A DNA stretch of 64,000 bases from contig OZ029921.1 in the NCBI GenBank assembly GCA_964023275.1, positions 13,211,806 through 13,275,805 of the forward strand, given 5' to 3'. The DNA is from Norana najaformis (lineage: Eukaryota; Annelida; Clitellata; Crassiclitellata; Hormogastridae). Shown here piece by piece: positions 32,290 through 45,000 of this stretch. A program made the translations under genes and the position numbers. The notes under the pieces are model-generated. The model saw nothing but the letters and a program-made list of their open reading frames with translations, was not told the DNA's origin and ran no database searches. Numbering within the stretch: the first letter of the stretch is position 1; every line of letters begins with the position of its first letter.

Positions 32290-33752
32290 CAGTGCAGTTC
32301 GTTTAAGACGAAAGACAGGGTACCAGCGTAAATATTTTATCTTAACCGAATTTTGTATTAACCGTTAGGCAAACATAAGCGCAGCACGTCAACCAGAAAC
32401 ACGTAACGGGTGCATGACTTGTCATGCAGCAGCAAATGATGCATTACTGCAGATGATCGTAATCGTAATTACAAGATTTCTACAGCGCCCAACGAAAGCC
32501 GCGCCACGGGGACCAGCTTATTCACAGGCGCTCAGTCAAAATAAAATCGATAGGCAAAAAGGGTTCGGTTCCAGATCAAGGTCCAAAATCAGGCAGAGAG
32601 ACAGCGTGGCAGCTATGGTGGGTGATGTTTGGGATTGGAGCAGAGAGGGAGATAAGAGGAAGAAGGGGTGTCAGGGTAGGATCTTTGAAAGAAGAATGTT
32701 TTGAGTGAAAGGCAGCCGATCACGGTAGGCTACGAACTTTAGTGGCTATTTTTTTAGACACGAAAGTAAACCACTGGTCTGTTTCACGCTGGACCAGCAA
32801 GCAAGGGGTATTTTAAGGTTTTATGAAAGGGCTAAGGCCGATACATTCCATTACGATGCTATTTCGACAGCGAATCCTAAACGGTCTCGGAGAGGGATGG
32901 GCGCGTCAGACAGCGAGAAGCCTTTGAACGAGGGTACATCGCATGTAAATGTACGTGCTGATTGATTTGGGGCGGATGCCTCTGTAGTTTGCAAGGAGCT
33001 GACCATTGACGAATGTCTTCGCCATATGGTAAAGGCTTGTCAACGAGGATATTAAGTTACTCGAGAAGAGTTCTGAAAGTTACATATATGTCTGATAACA
33101 GCAGGCACTAATCTGGCTAAAATATTCGAACTATCTAATTTCGTCTAGCTATAGGGCACTTCCACTGTGGTTACATATCTCAATACCATAAATGTGCCAC
33201 ATGACTGGCTTAATGTCCTTCATTGTTAGACAAAATATACCCACGAATGAAATGGCCACATTAGTGAAGACAGCTATAAAAGTTTACTTCCTATACACAG
33301 GCATCATTATGGTAATTTTGATATCTATGGTCTCATGCACCAACGCATTTTGATGCCTCATGCTATGACCTGCGAGTCTCTTACCCGTAATCAATCACCC
33401 AATTACAGTTTAAACATGTACGCTATCTTATTCCTCAATTGGTGACATTCATCAAAGATGGAAGCTGTCAAACTATTTTAGGCATTTACGGAAATGCGAA
33501 CCCGAAACCTTGCTGCAAGCTGCAGCTGTTGTGTTTCCGTTAACATTTCGTCTTATGCGACGGACTTGGCACTGAAATAAATTCACGGGACCGAAAACCA
33601 TTTTCGTAATAACCGATCTTTTCGTCTTATCAGTTTTGTCTTAAGAGAATAATTTAACGTTATTATCGATTAATATCGGAAGGGACCAATTTGTTATTTC
33701 GTACTAAGCGATATTTTGTCCTATCCGTTTTTGTCTTAAGTGAATTGCACTG
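32290..33752. mobile_element. pogo/Tigger-like DNA transposon remnant (TA target)
   Basis: The ends are CAGTGCAGTTCGTTTAAGAC on the left and, reversed, CAGTGCAATTCACTTAAGAC on the right. TA is duplicated at 32288-32289 and 33753-33754. TA duplication and a CAGT start fit the pogo/Tigger branch of IS630-Tc1-mariner elements. The inside has no transposase frame but carries a LINE family-II 3' fragment. It interrupts the LINE at 31948-36386. Confidence 0.75.
32453..32715 (-). mobile_element. LINE family II 3' fragment inside the pogo-like element
   Basis: Starting with ATCGTAATCGTAATTACAAG and GCGCCCAACGAAAGCC, it parallels 29409-29660 closely on the same strand. It lacks the coding C-terminus seen in that copy. 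Confidence 0.75.
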
Positions 33753-33773
33753 TACTAAGTCTCTCACCAACTA

Positions 33774-35192
33774 CCGTATATACCCGAGTATAAGTCGATT
33801 CAAGTATAAGTCGAAGTGTACTTTTTTGAGAAAAAAGCGTCCAAAATCGACAGCTCGAATATAAGTCGAACCCATATATACAGCCTCATAATATAGGCCC
33901 GTCCATACATTACGTATGCAAAGAAAATTATATTTTCATACCCATCATATATTTAACAGAGGGAACTTTCTTCGGCTAGCATGCAGAGACTGGGGAATAT
34001 AATTATAAAGGGCGACTATACGAATATGGGTATATATGTATCCATTCCATATTTACAAAACGATATGTACACAAGGTACATGTATATGGTTTTGTAACTG
34101 AAGGAACTAATTTAGCGGGTCGGCTTACACCCCTTGGTAGTGCCTGACTGGTCAAAGACGACATCCAGATGGCGATGGCAGTGATGTGAGGGCGAATTTT
34201 CTGACCTGCATTCCATTAATTTTTCAGGGTTCTGTCAAATCTTGCTATAGATCTGTGCTTTTATATAATGTAATAAATTCCATCGGACGACTATAGGATA
34301 ATACAGTGTTATAAATAGGCTAATGTGGAAATTTATTTTGCGTACGTACACATTTTGTCGAGACCCACCCCTCGCCGTACGCACCCGTACGCAAAATCGC
34401 CTAAATCCGATCACCCTCCCCTCATTGCGTACGTAATATATGGATGGGCTCTATACAGAATTTCTGGAAAGAGTTGGTAGGAAGTGAATTGAATCGCCGG
34501 GATCAATCAAGAGGACCAATCAGCATATTGCAAGCAAATTTCACTATAGGCCTATAAATAAATATTACAAAGTGCATTTACAATGGCATATAATTTGCAA
34601 TATTCAAATAACAGAATAGAGTAAATTATTTCATTTCGGCCAGAATCAATTGTCTTTAATCTCTTAGAAATATGATCTCTGCAATCGCTTCTTATGAGAC
34701 TCCCCATGCAGCGACTTTCCCCTTTCAAACGGTTTATCAGCTAGGCTCACAGCCCGACTCCTTCGTTTTGCACACATCTCTACAAGTATGTTGGAGGTCT
34801 TACTCTTGCTCGACATTACTGCGCGTATCCATGATATTTGATTTCTTTTGGCGGAGGTCTCAGCAAGCGATAATAAAGGACATCGTTTTCGATGCATGAA
34901 ATATATTGTAGAAGTACCGGTATATAATAACATTGTTATAAGAGAAGAATATTTCATTTTGATCTGTATGTAGTCAGTAATTTGTTGAAGTGTGATTTTT
35001 CTTGAAAAACGACATAAAAAAGAAAGACAACTAAAATAATATGAGCGTTTATTATTTAAGGCCATTTTCGTAATGTTGAATATTCGGTCCGAAAATCTTC
35101 TGTCTATTTTGTCTCTCGAGTATAAGTCGAAGTCCTTTTTCGGCACCCGAAATAGACATAAATTTCTCGACTTATACTCGGGTATATACGGT
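33774..35192. mobile_element. Tc1/mariner-like element with perfect 25-bp TIRs
   Basis: The inverted repeats at 33774-33798 and 35168-35192 are identical over 25 bp, starting CCGTATATACCCGAG. TA flanks both sides (33772-33773, 35193-35194). The motif GTATAAGTCGA occurs several times inside both ends. No transposase was recognised: the 160-residue - strand frame at 34664-35146 starts in the terminal repeat and shows no DDE/D motif. A MITE is nested at 33892-34455. Confidence 0.82.
33892..34455. mobile_element. MITE nested in the mariner-like element
   Basis: TATAGGCCCGTCCATACATT at 33892 faces its inverted partner ending GGATGGGCTCTATA at 34455. Reversed, the right arm reads TATAGAGCCCATCCATATAT, and both arms continue into TTACGTA-GCA. 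The inside is non-coding and contains further CGTACG-rich short palindromes near 34340-34430. The superfamily is uncertain. Confidence 0.65.
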
Positions 35193-35270
35193 ATATAAAT
35201 GGAATTTGTAAGTCATCATACAAGTACATTCGTGACATACGCGGAATTCGGCGATATGTCCCTATGTCTT

Positions 35271-35791
35271 CAAAGTCCTATCACTTGCCTATCATACGCT
35301 CCCAACCCTCCTATCTTCGACAGTTATTTACAATCCAACCACTCCATTCAACCCGCTCCTCTTCTGCCCTAAGACTTTTCTGCCCTCCTGTCACTTCATC
35401 CTTAAAATTTGGAAATCATAGCCATAACTGCTCCACTCCTCTGGAATAAACTCCCGCCAGAATTAGGGCAATTATCCGATCCATTTTAAGAACTCACCAT
35501 CATGTCACCCTTGCAATCTCTCTGCAAGTCTTCCACTCAAAACTGAAAACACTCCTGTTTTGCAGGTCCTACCCTGATTCCTCTTCTTCCCCTTATCTAT
35601 CTTGCAGATCCGACTGCAAATGCCACCCACCTTAGCTGTCTGACTGCCTGCCTGCCTGACTCTTGGATCTTAACCTGGAACCGAACCCTTTTGCCTATCG
35701 ATTTTGTCTTGACTGAGCGCCTGCGAATAAGCTGATACCCGCGACTTAGCTTTTGTTGGGCGCTGTAGAAATCTTGCGATTACAATTACAA
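35271..35791 (+). mobile_element. LINE family II 3' end with target duplication
   Basis: It carries the LINE C-terminus (LRLFCPPVTSS and relatives), a CCTGGAACCGAACCC-type non-coding end and a tail ATTACAATTACA. ATGTCTTCAA occurs just before it (35262-35272) and again right after the tail (from 35792), which is its target-site duplication inside the LINE at 31948-36386. Confidence 0.8.
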
Positions 35792-36386
35792 TGTCTTCAA
35801 GGATATCTATAGCAAATGCACTGGTCTCCAGTTGTCTTGATTACTGTAACTCACTTCTTACCCATATCACAAAGTCAAACATCCAGAAACTTCCAAGAAT
35901 ACAGAAGCTCTTTGGCCGGAGCCATAACTGTTACATCAAAATATGAGCATATAACCTCTGTACTTAAATCCTTGCATTGGCTTCTTATTCAACAAAGAAT
36001 TTCTTTTAAATTGGGTCTTATAGTTTACAAAACATTGAACTCTGGACAACCACAATACTTAAAATCAGTCCTCACTCCTCAAACATTATTCAATCAGGTC
36101 ATCTGAATGCCTTTTTCTTGTTGTGCCAGAAACTAGAACTGTATTTTGGAATTCTATTCCTGCATCAGTGCGTTATACCCAGTCTCCGATGTCATTTCGT
36201 GCTTGACTTGAGACTTACCTTTTTCAGTTGGCTTTTCCGCCATAGGCTGCCTCTCTGTCTTAGCGGACATTGATCTTCTGGATATTGACTTGAATGCGGC
36301 TTAAATTTGATGTGCCATCAGTTGATGCCTTGTGCATTAGACAACGGCGCTTTAGAAGTTTCTAATTAATAATAATAATAATTACG

Positions 36387-37320
36387 GGGAATTGGGCTTT
36401 ATCACTCAGATTATTTTAAATTTTCAATAAGTGTTATTTTTCAGAAAAAACATATCACTTTCAATACTAAAATAAATACTCAATGTTTAAGTGTAGTAAC
36501 CAAATGAAATGCCATATGCATCCAAATACAAGTGGAACAAATTTTGCTCATGTTTAAAAGTTGGGAATACAACTCATAAAATAATGCACCAAGGTTAGAT
36601 TTCTTGTGTCTGCAGTACCTGTGAATCAATAATTATATTCTGAATTGAATCTCGAATAAACTGGCACTCTGACTTAGCTTTGAATAGAATCAGCAGTCTC
36701 AGATTCCATTTAAAATCCATATCTGGATCAAATCACACGACGTCTAATAACAGCAAATACATTTAATAGCATAGCCCAATATTTGGGTGTCTAAACTAAA
36801 GATGTATCTCTTTCAACTAGCTTTCCCACAGCAGCCTTGATTCTGGTTTTTCTGACCAATTGTAATTCGACCTGATTTCTCCAATGGATTATGATTTCTG
36901 ATTGCAATTTCACTTGAAAGCCCAGTGACTTATGCGTTGTTGGTCCCATAATGATTACGCCTACCTTATTAGCTCCTTTATCACAAAACTGATAACACAA
37001 AAATATCCCTTAACACACAAAAATGAATCCAACCTGTGGAACAAAATGTAATACAAAACTTTGGATAACATGAAATGTTTATTTCTAATGTTGGCCCTCG
37101 CTCATCGAACGTGAATGGTTGTACATGCGTTATGTTTCACTTTTGGGCCTAAACTTGGTTCATGCTGACCAGTGGGGGTTAAGACATTCAATGCTTTAAG
37201 TATTGTGACTTTTTTACCTAAATCATTCATACCTCACAAGTTTTCAACATCAATCACAACCTTCACATTCATAAAAAATACTTATAATACATGTATGACA
37301 GAATGTAATATGTAGCATTA
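36387..37320. other. Intergenic, no gene recognised
   Basis: AT-rich sequence with no clear frame. GATTATGATTTCTGATTGC near 36890 resembles 24178 and may mark an undescribed dispersed repeat. Confidence 0.45.
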
Positions 37321-37329
37321 TACATGCTA

Positions 37330-37940
37330 AACTCCATATTATTATTAATGTATTAATTATTATTAAACAGACATTTATAATGGGTGCAATTAATAACAGC
37401 ATCAAAGGTGCATGCAACAACCCTAAAAAAGTCCTACTGAGTAATATAAAGTAATATCATGGTTTATAGATCAATAGTAATGCAAAGAAATCTAGGCAGA
37501 CCTATTAAACATGTAAGTTTTAAGCTTCTTTTTAAAACTTGTTATTGGAAGAACGTTATCTTTGATGCTTTGTTGGTAAGGCATTCCAAACTGTGGGGCA
37601 AGAGTAATAAAATTAATGAAAATAGTGTAAATCTTTGGAACTATGAGATTTCGAATAGTCGCAGAACATAAGCAGGATTGACCAGCAACTGTCGCAACCG
37701 GAATGCAGAACCTGGATAGCGAGGATGGAGCCAGTCCATGCTGGCATTTGTAGGCAATCATAGCTAGTTTTAAGTCAACTCCGTGTGGAAAAGACAGCCA
37801 ATGTAATTGCTGCCTCATCAGATCTGACACTGGCTGAACTTGGCAGACGGGAGTACGAGTCGCATGACAGTACGCAAGACAGATTGAAGTTTGTTGTATA
37901 AGTAGACTACTGTAAATATTTGCCACCTGTTGTGGCAAAT
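37330..37940 (-). mobile_element. LINE C-terminus and 3' end (family IV)
   Basis: The 148-residue - strand frame (37492-37938) reads LHWLSFPHGVDLKLAMIAYK, CQHGLAPSSLSRF, LCSATIRNLIVPKI and SFKKKLKTYMF. This is the familiar LINE order LHWLP, K-YK-LHGLAP-YL, R-SA, L-VP, then FKK-LKT-LF. The tail region, TACTCAGTAGGACTTTTTTA and on to AAATGTCTGTTTAATAATAA, is shared with 42836-43010. Confidence 0.8.
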
Positions 37941-37981
37941 AAACTAATATAGCAGCAGAGGGACATTGAACTGAACAAAAC

Positions 37982-37987
37982 TTTATT
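37982..37987 (-). terminator. Candidate polyadenylation signal of SLX1
   Basis: AATAAA on the - strand, about 835 bp after the SLX1 stop codon. It is the first clear hexamer I noticed downstream, so the 3' UTR would span roughly 38820 to 37965. Confidence 0.4.
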
Positions 37988-38820
37988 GATCACCAACATT
38001 TAACGGCAATACAATAAATTGCATAATCCTACGGTGTCAACAGGAAAAATTCACAAGGACCAAGTTGGTCCCACTGCTTGGAGATGCCTTATCACAAAAT
38101 CACATTGCATTTATTACAAGGGTTGCACAGGTGGTAACATCAAAGTAGGAGTAGTTTGTAGTTCTTTAGAAATTTAATAATTTCACTTGGAGTAGTTAAT
38201 GCAAAACCAAGGAACAAAATCTGCTGCTCACTGAGAATTGTAAACAATAAAATTGCCTAGCTTGAATGTTTGCAGCCAGCTTTGGTCTTAATTCTGTGAA
38301 ATATTTCTTAAATTTATGTACAATAAGCTGCATGGCCTTGATCTGTATGCCACCTATTACAAATGAGTGGTAGAGTGTTGACTGCTTCCTTTGTTAGTTG
38401 TCATTGGTATAAATTGGTTGATATGGCTAAGAAGTTGTGGACTGTCAAACGGAAAGACACACTTGGTAGACCTCAATTATTAGGCAATGTTTTTCTCGTT
38501 TACTGATTACCCTATACAATGTCTTTGGTTTACTAGAATAATTCAATTTTGGCGAGTAAGTAAGTCATGGTAGCCCAAGTCCGAGTACACAAAAAAAAAA
38601 CTAGAGTACTTCATCAGATTCAAGTACTACAACATTCCAAGAAAGTAAAATGTCGGGTTATTATCTCAACACTGGTACAAAAATAACTTTAACATGTTAC
38701 CATACTGTACTGGTATATACAAATACGGCTACCACAGGAAACAAGAAGAATTTTTCAATTTTTTTTATGTTGAGTCACATTACTAAAACTTGTACATTTT
38801 TCTCATTTAAACAAGTTAAC

Positions 38821-39060
38821 CTATGAAGGAATTATGCAACACACCAGTTCTGGTCTAACCTGCTGAAGGTCAGTAGGATTTTGGTAACATCTGTGTTTGT
38901 AGCGAATGAGATCACCCCACAGGACACAGACATTGCATAAAGGGCAGTTTCCTTCAACTGGTAACAAATGAGAAGGATCATTCTGGAGGAACCATTTGGC
39001 TAAGCACACTGTATGTGATGACGCATTGCATCCCAAACATCGCAGGCTGTCAGAATTTAC
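38821..39060 (-). CDS. SLX1: SLX1 exon 5: zinc finger and C-terminus
   Basis: The acceptor TTTTGTAG is followed in phase 0 by [29 protein letters not shown] and [10 protein letters not shown], ending with TAG at 38821-38823. The finger mediates SLX4 binding in known family members. Confidence 0.95.
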   Translation of the reverse strand, partial: VNSDSLRCLGCNASSHTVCLAKWFLQNDPSHLLPVEGNCPLCNVCVLWGDLIRYKHRCYQNPTDLQQVRPELVCCIIPS

Positions 39061-42000
39061 CTACAAAACCAAATAATTAAGACTGACAAAAGCAACTGAA
39101 CAGAACACGCTTGCTCAGAAAGTCACAAAATCAATATCTTAAATATATGTCTAGAATAGAATGCACATAAGTAAGTAAGAAGTAAGACATCTGTTAACAT
39201 GCCACATGTCCATGGGCTGAGGAAGGAATCCTAGGACAAAGTCATACATAGCTGGATGAAGATGTGTCATCAACTGCCAGCAAATAAGATGAGAAAGAGA
39301 AGGGTGCTGTATAGCTGGACATGTGTATTCCACAGAGATTTGCTAGTATGCAAAAGGCAAGAAACCACTAGTCTTCCTTTGAAATAGGTGGCCATGAAGT
39401 ATCAGCATATTGCTAGCAACAGCATGTCTAGACAGCCTAAGACCACAAACTCATCTTCTGGGGCAGGGACAATTTCTGCTGCATCATCGTTCACTGCTGA
39501 GGAGTTTATGGAGCATTTTGCCACCAAGATCAACTCCGTACATGATGACACTTCCACTTCCGCTCCTCCAGAATTCCCTCCCACAGATAATTCGATGAGC
39601 TGTGAAACCGGAAGCCAATGAAGTACATCACGCATATAATGCAACACATGGTCAAACTTGAAAATGCCACGAACAAGCCTTGCAGCTGCACGAAGCATGC
39701 GCTCAAGCTGCCCAATGTGCCCCAAAGGTAGGCTCACATATATGGCACTACAGTATTCAATCCTGCTGCTAATGAAAGCATGGACAAGGGTAATTTTAAC
39801 ATATTCATTCTTCAAATTGTATGTTGGAAGAAGATGAAAGAGTGGGGACGTGCGCAATCTTGAATGGCAGACCACCATACTCCGATATAGAGCCTTGATG
39901 AAAACCAGTCCTCAAAACTTGGGCTTAGAAGATTTCAGCTCCTTTCAACTAACTTTTCAACTGTTGCTTCATTAGTCCCTTAACTGGGGAATAGCCTATA
40001 TACAGTAGATGTGTTAACAACCAGCTCCTGGGGAATTAATTTAGCAGAAAAATACACTTTTCTATGTTACTGTTTAACTTATTAATAAATAACTCAATGT
40101 TCTTCATTCTGACAACTATTTTGAGTTTGTACCAGTAATTTAAAAATAATTACTTTAAAATTTTCATAAGTTTCGTTGTCACTGTCACCAGTACCAACAT
40201 TAGCACTTTCTGTTTCATTTTCCAAGACTGTAACTCTGCTATTGCTGCTACTGTTTGTGTTGTAACTGTTATCCAAACTATAAAGTTCGAATTCCGATTC
40301 ATTAATTTTTGAATCCAAAGACAATGACGAATTATCACCCACAAAAAGTTCCTCCAAAACCTCCACTGCTATTCACTTACAACCTCTTGATGCCATGGGT
40401 TTATTTCCTCAAAGAATGCTAAAGTGACACTTGAATGTTGTCAACAAAAGGCCTTTAGTATGGATAACTCTTGTCCTACCCATAGAATACCTACCTAGAA
40501 TATTTGCAACACTACAGAATAGCTTTCTAAAATAATCTAGTCTTCTACGGAATGTTTATATGGCTTCCCCAGGCCAACAAAAATCAACTCCTGGACGTAT
40601 ATACATAGCTTACCCACTGGGCATTGGGCAGCATGGATAGATGGCATCATCATATCGATTCCTAAAAAGGAGACTTGAGAGAACGAACAATTGGAGAGGC
40701 ATTACTTGAGGCATTACTTCCTGGAAAGACCACAGCCACAGTGATGCTAAATCATATCAGGATTGCTGTGGACAAAAGGCTGAGACAAGAACAGTCCAGG
40801 GCGGGCGATCCTGCTGAGCAAAATTTTCACATTTAGACAGACAATAGAAAGGACTTTAATATGAAAGACTCCTGTACCGATTAATTTCATTGATTTCAAA
40901 AGGTCTCTGACAGTGTACACAGAAAGTTGCTATGGAGGATAATGAACTGCTCTGGAATTCTAACAAAGATAAAATGACATCACCAAGAGCTTTTATGACG
41001 TGCATTTGATGTGTGGTGAGATACAGAGGAAAGGTGGGTGGGGGTTTTAGATTATAATGGAGGTGCAATAGGGATGTTTTGTTGCCAATTAATCTTGCTT
41101 TTGTTGTGAATCGGGTGATGATGAGAGCAAGGGCAGCAGCACTGGATTGAAATGGTTGAATGGCAATAGGTTAAGAGACTTGGACTTTGCAGATGACATA
41201 GCATTGCTAGATAGTACATGAAGAGGCATGAAAGAATTAATGTCCAAAGCTCTGGAGGAGGCAGCAAAGGTGGGACTCAGCATCAGTCTGGAAAAGACTA
41301 AGATTATGATGATAAGAAAATGTACTGAAATGGACAAGATCATGATCAGTGACAAAGAGGTTGGATGATTTCTGCTACCTCAGTAGCTTATAATCAGCAG
41401 ATAGCAGTTGCAAGACGAAGGTGAAGACATGTACAGGAAAAGCAAATGCTGAATTTGAGAGAATCACAAAGATTTGGAAGAACAATGGATGCAGTGCGAA
41501 GACAGACTTGTCAGTATGAAGCCACAGCATTATGCACATTGTTATTTGGAGCGGAAACCTAACCAACAACAGTGGCAAATAGGAAGAGAGTGGAGATAGT
41601 ACATCATCAATGGTTGCAGAGAATTTTACACATTTCATGGCATGATAAAATACTGAATAAAACAATAACTGAAAGAACAGGACAAGGAGAATAGAGAATA
41701 TCATCAGGAAGCAAAGATTGAAGTGGTTGGGGCATGTGGTTCATATGGAAAGCGATCCCTGAGGGGAAAATAAGAAAGGGAAGACTAAGAAAGAGCTGCC
41801 CAGAAACTGTCAGAGATGATCTAAGATGCCAGGAGATGTTGTGGGATGAGAACTGTGATAGTCAGGTATCAGTAATTGTAATTTGACATTTATAAAGCAC
41901 CACTTCAAGAATAAACTCATCAGAGGTGCTCCCGACCCAGACCAGAGAAACCTCTGTCAAAGAAGACAGACTTCAGGCATCTGCGAAATTGCAGAAGAGG

Positions 42001-45000
42001 CAAACTGAGGAGCTTGAGCCGCATCTCACAAGAAAGGCTATTTTACCTAAACGAACATCTAATGAAAACTCAAGAAACAAACGGGTTGGCACACAAGCGC
42101 AAAGCATTTCATGTCCGACGTGGTGCATAAACACGACCTCATCAGGTACATGTTAGGCTTGTGCATGCGAACTACACCAGAACGTGAACTTAATGTTAGC
42201 AGCAGTGCCAACAAAAGCAGATTACAGACATTTACTTAGCAAACTTGTTTTTGACATAGAATCTCGCACCTGCACACTTCATCGGTGTGATGATTATAAT
42301 AATTATAATAATAATAATAATAATTAGTAACTTCTAATGTGCCGGTGTCTAATGCATAAGCCATCACATGATGGCACACCAAAGCCAAGCTGCAATCAGG
42401 TCAATATCCAGAAGGTCAGTCCACAAGGCAAGAGAGGCAACCTACCATGGATAAGCAATTTGAAAAAAGTAAGGTTTAAGTTGTGAACAAAATGACAGAA
42501 GCAACTGAGCAGAAAGAACCGACACAGGGAGGGAGTTCCAAAATTTAGGTCCAGCAACCAAAAAAGCCCTTTCAACAAGAACAGCTCTAGTCCTAGGTAT
42601 GACCAAGGAAGACAGTCACTTGCAGAATAATGGTAAGTCTGGGGCATAAGGACTGATTTAAAGTATTGTGATTGGCCTGAGTTCAATGTTTTATAAACTG
42701 AAGTCCCAAATTGAAACAAATATTTTGCTGAACAGGAAGCTAATGCAAAGATTTAAGCACAGGGGTTATATGCTCATATTTTGATGTATTTGTTATGACT
42801 CTAGCCAAGGAGTTCTGAACTCTATCGAGTTTCTGCATTATTGTTATTATTATTACTACTAAACAGACATTATCACACGTGCAATTAACAATAGCCTCAA
42901 AGGCACGTGCAACGACCCTAAAAAAGCCCTACTGAGTAATATCGAGTAATATCATGGTTTACAGGCAAAGGTTTATAGGTTTATATTTGCATCTGATAAC
43001 TGTCCATGAACTGAACATCTGACACAATATATCAAGCCATTGATTAATTACCAGTCATGACGCTGACGATGATGATATCATAGTTTTTAAGCAGTGGTGA
43101 CACACTGACCACACCAGCCTAGGCATTTTACAGGAACCACTATCTACCTTTGTTACATTACTTTCTGCTCAGCTAGATAGCTAGATGCTGTAGCTACATA
43201 CCACTTCATCAGTAAAGCACAAAGAGCTTTTATGGGCAGACTCAAAAAAAACTTGAACCTGACCAGTTCACTGTACTTGGCACTTCAGCACCTTATAAGT
43301 GACTGCATGACTCATGCAACATCAACAGTGCATGCTTTCAGAAATAGATGTTGGATTATTTGCAGACTGAACTTCCTTCAATGAAGAAAATAATTTTCTT
43401 TTCCAGTGAATGTGAACTATACGGTGCAAGGACTACACAAACACTGTGAATCTGAACCATCTCAAAGCTGACTGGTTATGAGGTTCTCAACACAACAGAT
43501 AGCTTGTACCAAATTTTTCTTGTGCTCTGCCAACGAAGAATTAGCATCCACTTTCACTTTCTCCTAATGTAGGCCAAGTCAACAGTTACCGCTGATTTCA
43601 GACGTCGCATGTGAACACTGACCAACAAAAAGCTTATAATTAAATTTGCATATGAAAGCCCACCAATAAGAAGTGTATATTTAAAATGTGTGCAAACAAT
43701 GACCAATCACAAACAAGTAAACAAGACTGGTTATGCCACAGAAATTTCGTGTCACCCAACATCACACTGATGCCCCAGAATATGTTCAATGTGTGCCAGC
43801 ACACCAAGCATGTGATCAGCATATGCATAAACAAATCAATAACCCAATGACATCATGGAAATTCCTGATACAAACACATGCTTATACATACAACAGTAGA
43901 AAAATTAAGTTCACAGAAGGGCTCCAACAGTGCCTGCACAAGACTGCCGGTGGAGAACTTCTCCAGCTACATGAGCATCATTTGTATGCAGAAAAACTTA
44001 TTGTTCTCTTATAAGTACAAGATCAGTTAGGTTTAGTGAGAAACACTTTTGTAAGGTTCTTACAAAGCACCGTAGATACATACATACATACATACACATA
44101 CATAAATACAACCAAAATTTGACAATGCCCTACTTACAGTAGCTCACAGGTGCACTTTGTAGTGCAGCAACATGAACCACAGGCAGAATGGTAGATGCAA
44201 GTTTTCTGCTTACAGTGAAAGATTGGCTTCTGGTCGCCATTCAGGATAGAATTGCAGCTCATTCCAGTCTGCTCAGAATAAGACCAAGTATCAATGTTCT
44301 CAGTAATGCTAAATCCAAAGCAGAGCAAATCTGATGCACACCATAAAAGCAGCTCACTGCTAACAATACTAAAAGTTGCAGCTGTTTCAGTTACAGTGCA
44401 ACTTATAAAGCAACACAGAAGCACATGTTGCTGTAGAAATTGTTGTTGCTAAAATTACAACAAAATATTTCATACTTTACCAGATAACTAGAATGGCAGA
44501 TGGCACAATGTTCGGTTGGTGGCTTTGGATCTGCAAGCACTTCTGTGTCAGCATCTTTCGATTTTACTTTAGTGCATTTCACTGGGCCAAACTCAATTGG
44601 CATGTGCTCTGGAGGAAGATGTTGAGGGTCAAACAAAACCTGCAGTGAACACGTGAAATATCAGTTGCTCCACATAGTCTGCAATACGTGCAAATGTCTT
44701 TGATACAATGCTGTTAAAAGTTCCTCAAAAAAGCATTGCTACATCGTTTACATCAATTTTAACTGATTGTTCAGCCACATCTAATAATTCCAAGACCTTA
44801 GACAGATGATGGCATGTAATGAATAGAACTCTACCTTATTTTAATTAGTTCTAACTAGTTTCAAAACAAAACTGGACATCTTAATTCTAAAGCCTTTGTC
44901 CTTGCAAAACTACTAAGGAATGAAAGGAACATTTATGCCATCTAGCCAAAGGGATATATTTTGAAAGTGCACTTTGTAAAGATAAAATATATTTCAGTAA

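Larger units (their letters stand above)
31948..36386 (+). mobile_element. LINE (family I, L2/CR1-like) split by three later insertions
   Basis: Segments at 31948-32289, 33755-33773, 35195-35272 and 35792-36386 belong to one element in the same orientation. The first has the reverse transcriptase core: VLGPLVFTIYTTSLG, then FCADDT (ADD at about 32033) and LGVIFDST. The second and third continue it in frame (KSLTNY, then CKSSYKYIRDIRGIRRY). The fourth gives SSCLDYCNSLLT, an eroded LHWL-IQQRISFKLGL, YKTLNSG and the family-I end TGTGCCATCAGTTGATGCC with a short TAA tail. Each break lies at a target duplication of the inserted element. Stop codons make the LINE inactive. Confidence 0.82.

Noticed and set aside
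34664..35146. 160-residue - strand frame in the mariner-like element as a transposase
   Set aside because: It starts within the terminal inverted repeat region and shows none of the helix-turn-helix or DDE/D motifs expected of a mariner transposase.
44134..44424. Cys-rich - strand frame between SLX1 exons 4 and 5
   Set aside because: Considered as an extra SLX1 exon because of its Cys residues. Exon 4 joins exon 5 in phase and together they complete the zinc finger, so no further exon is needed.
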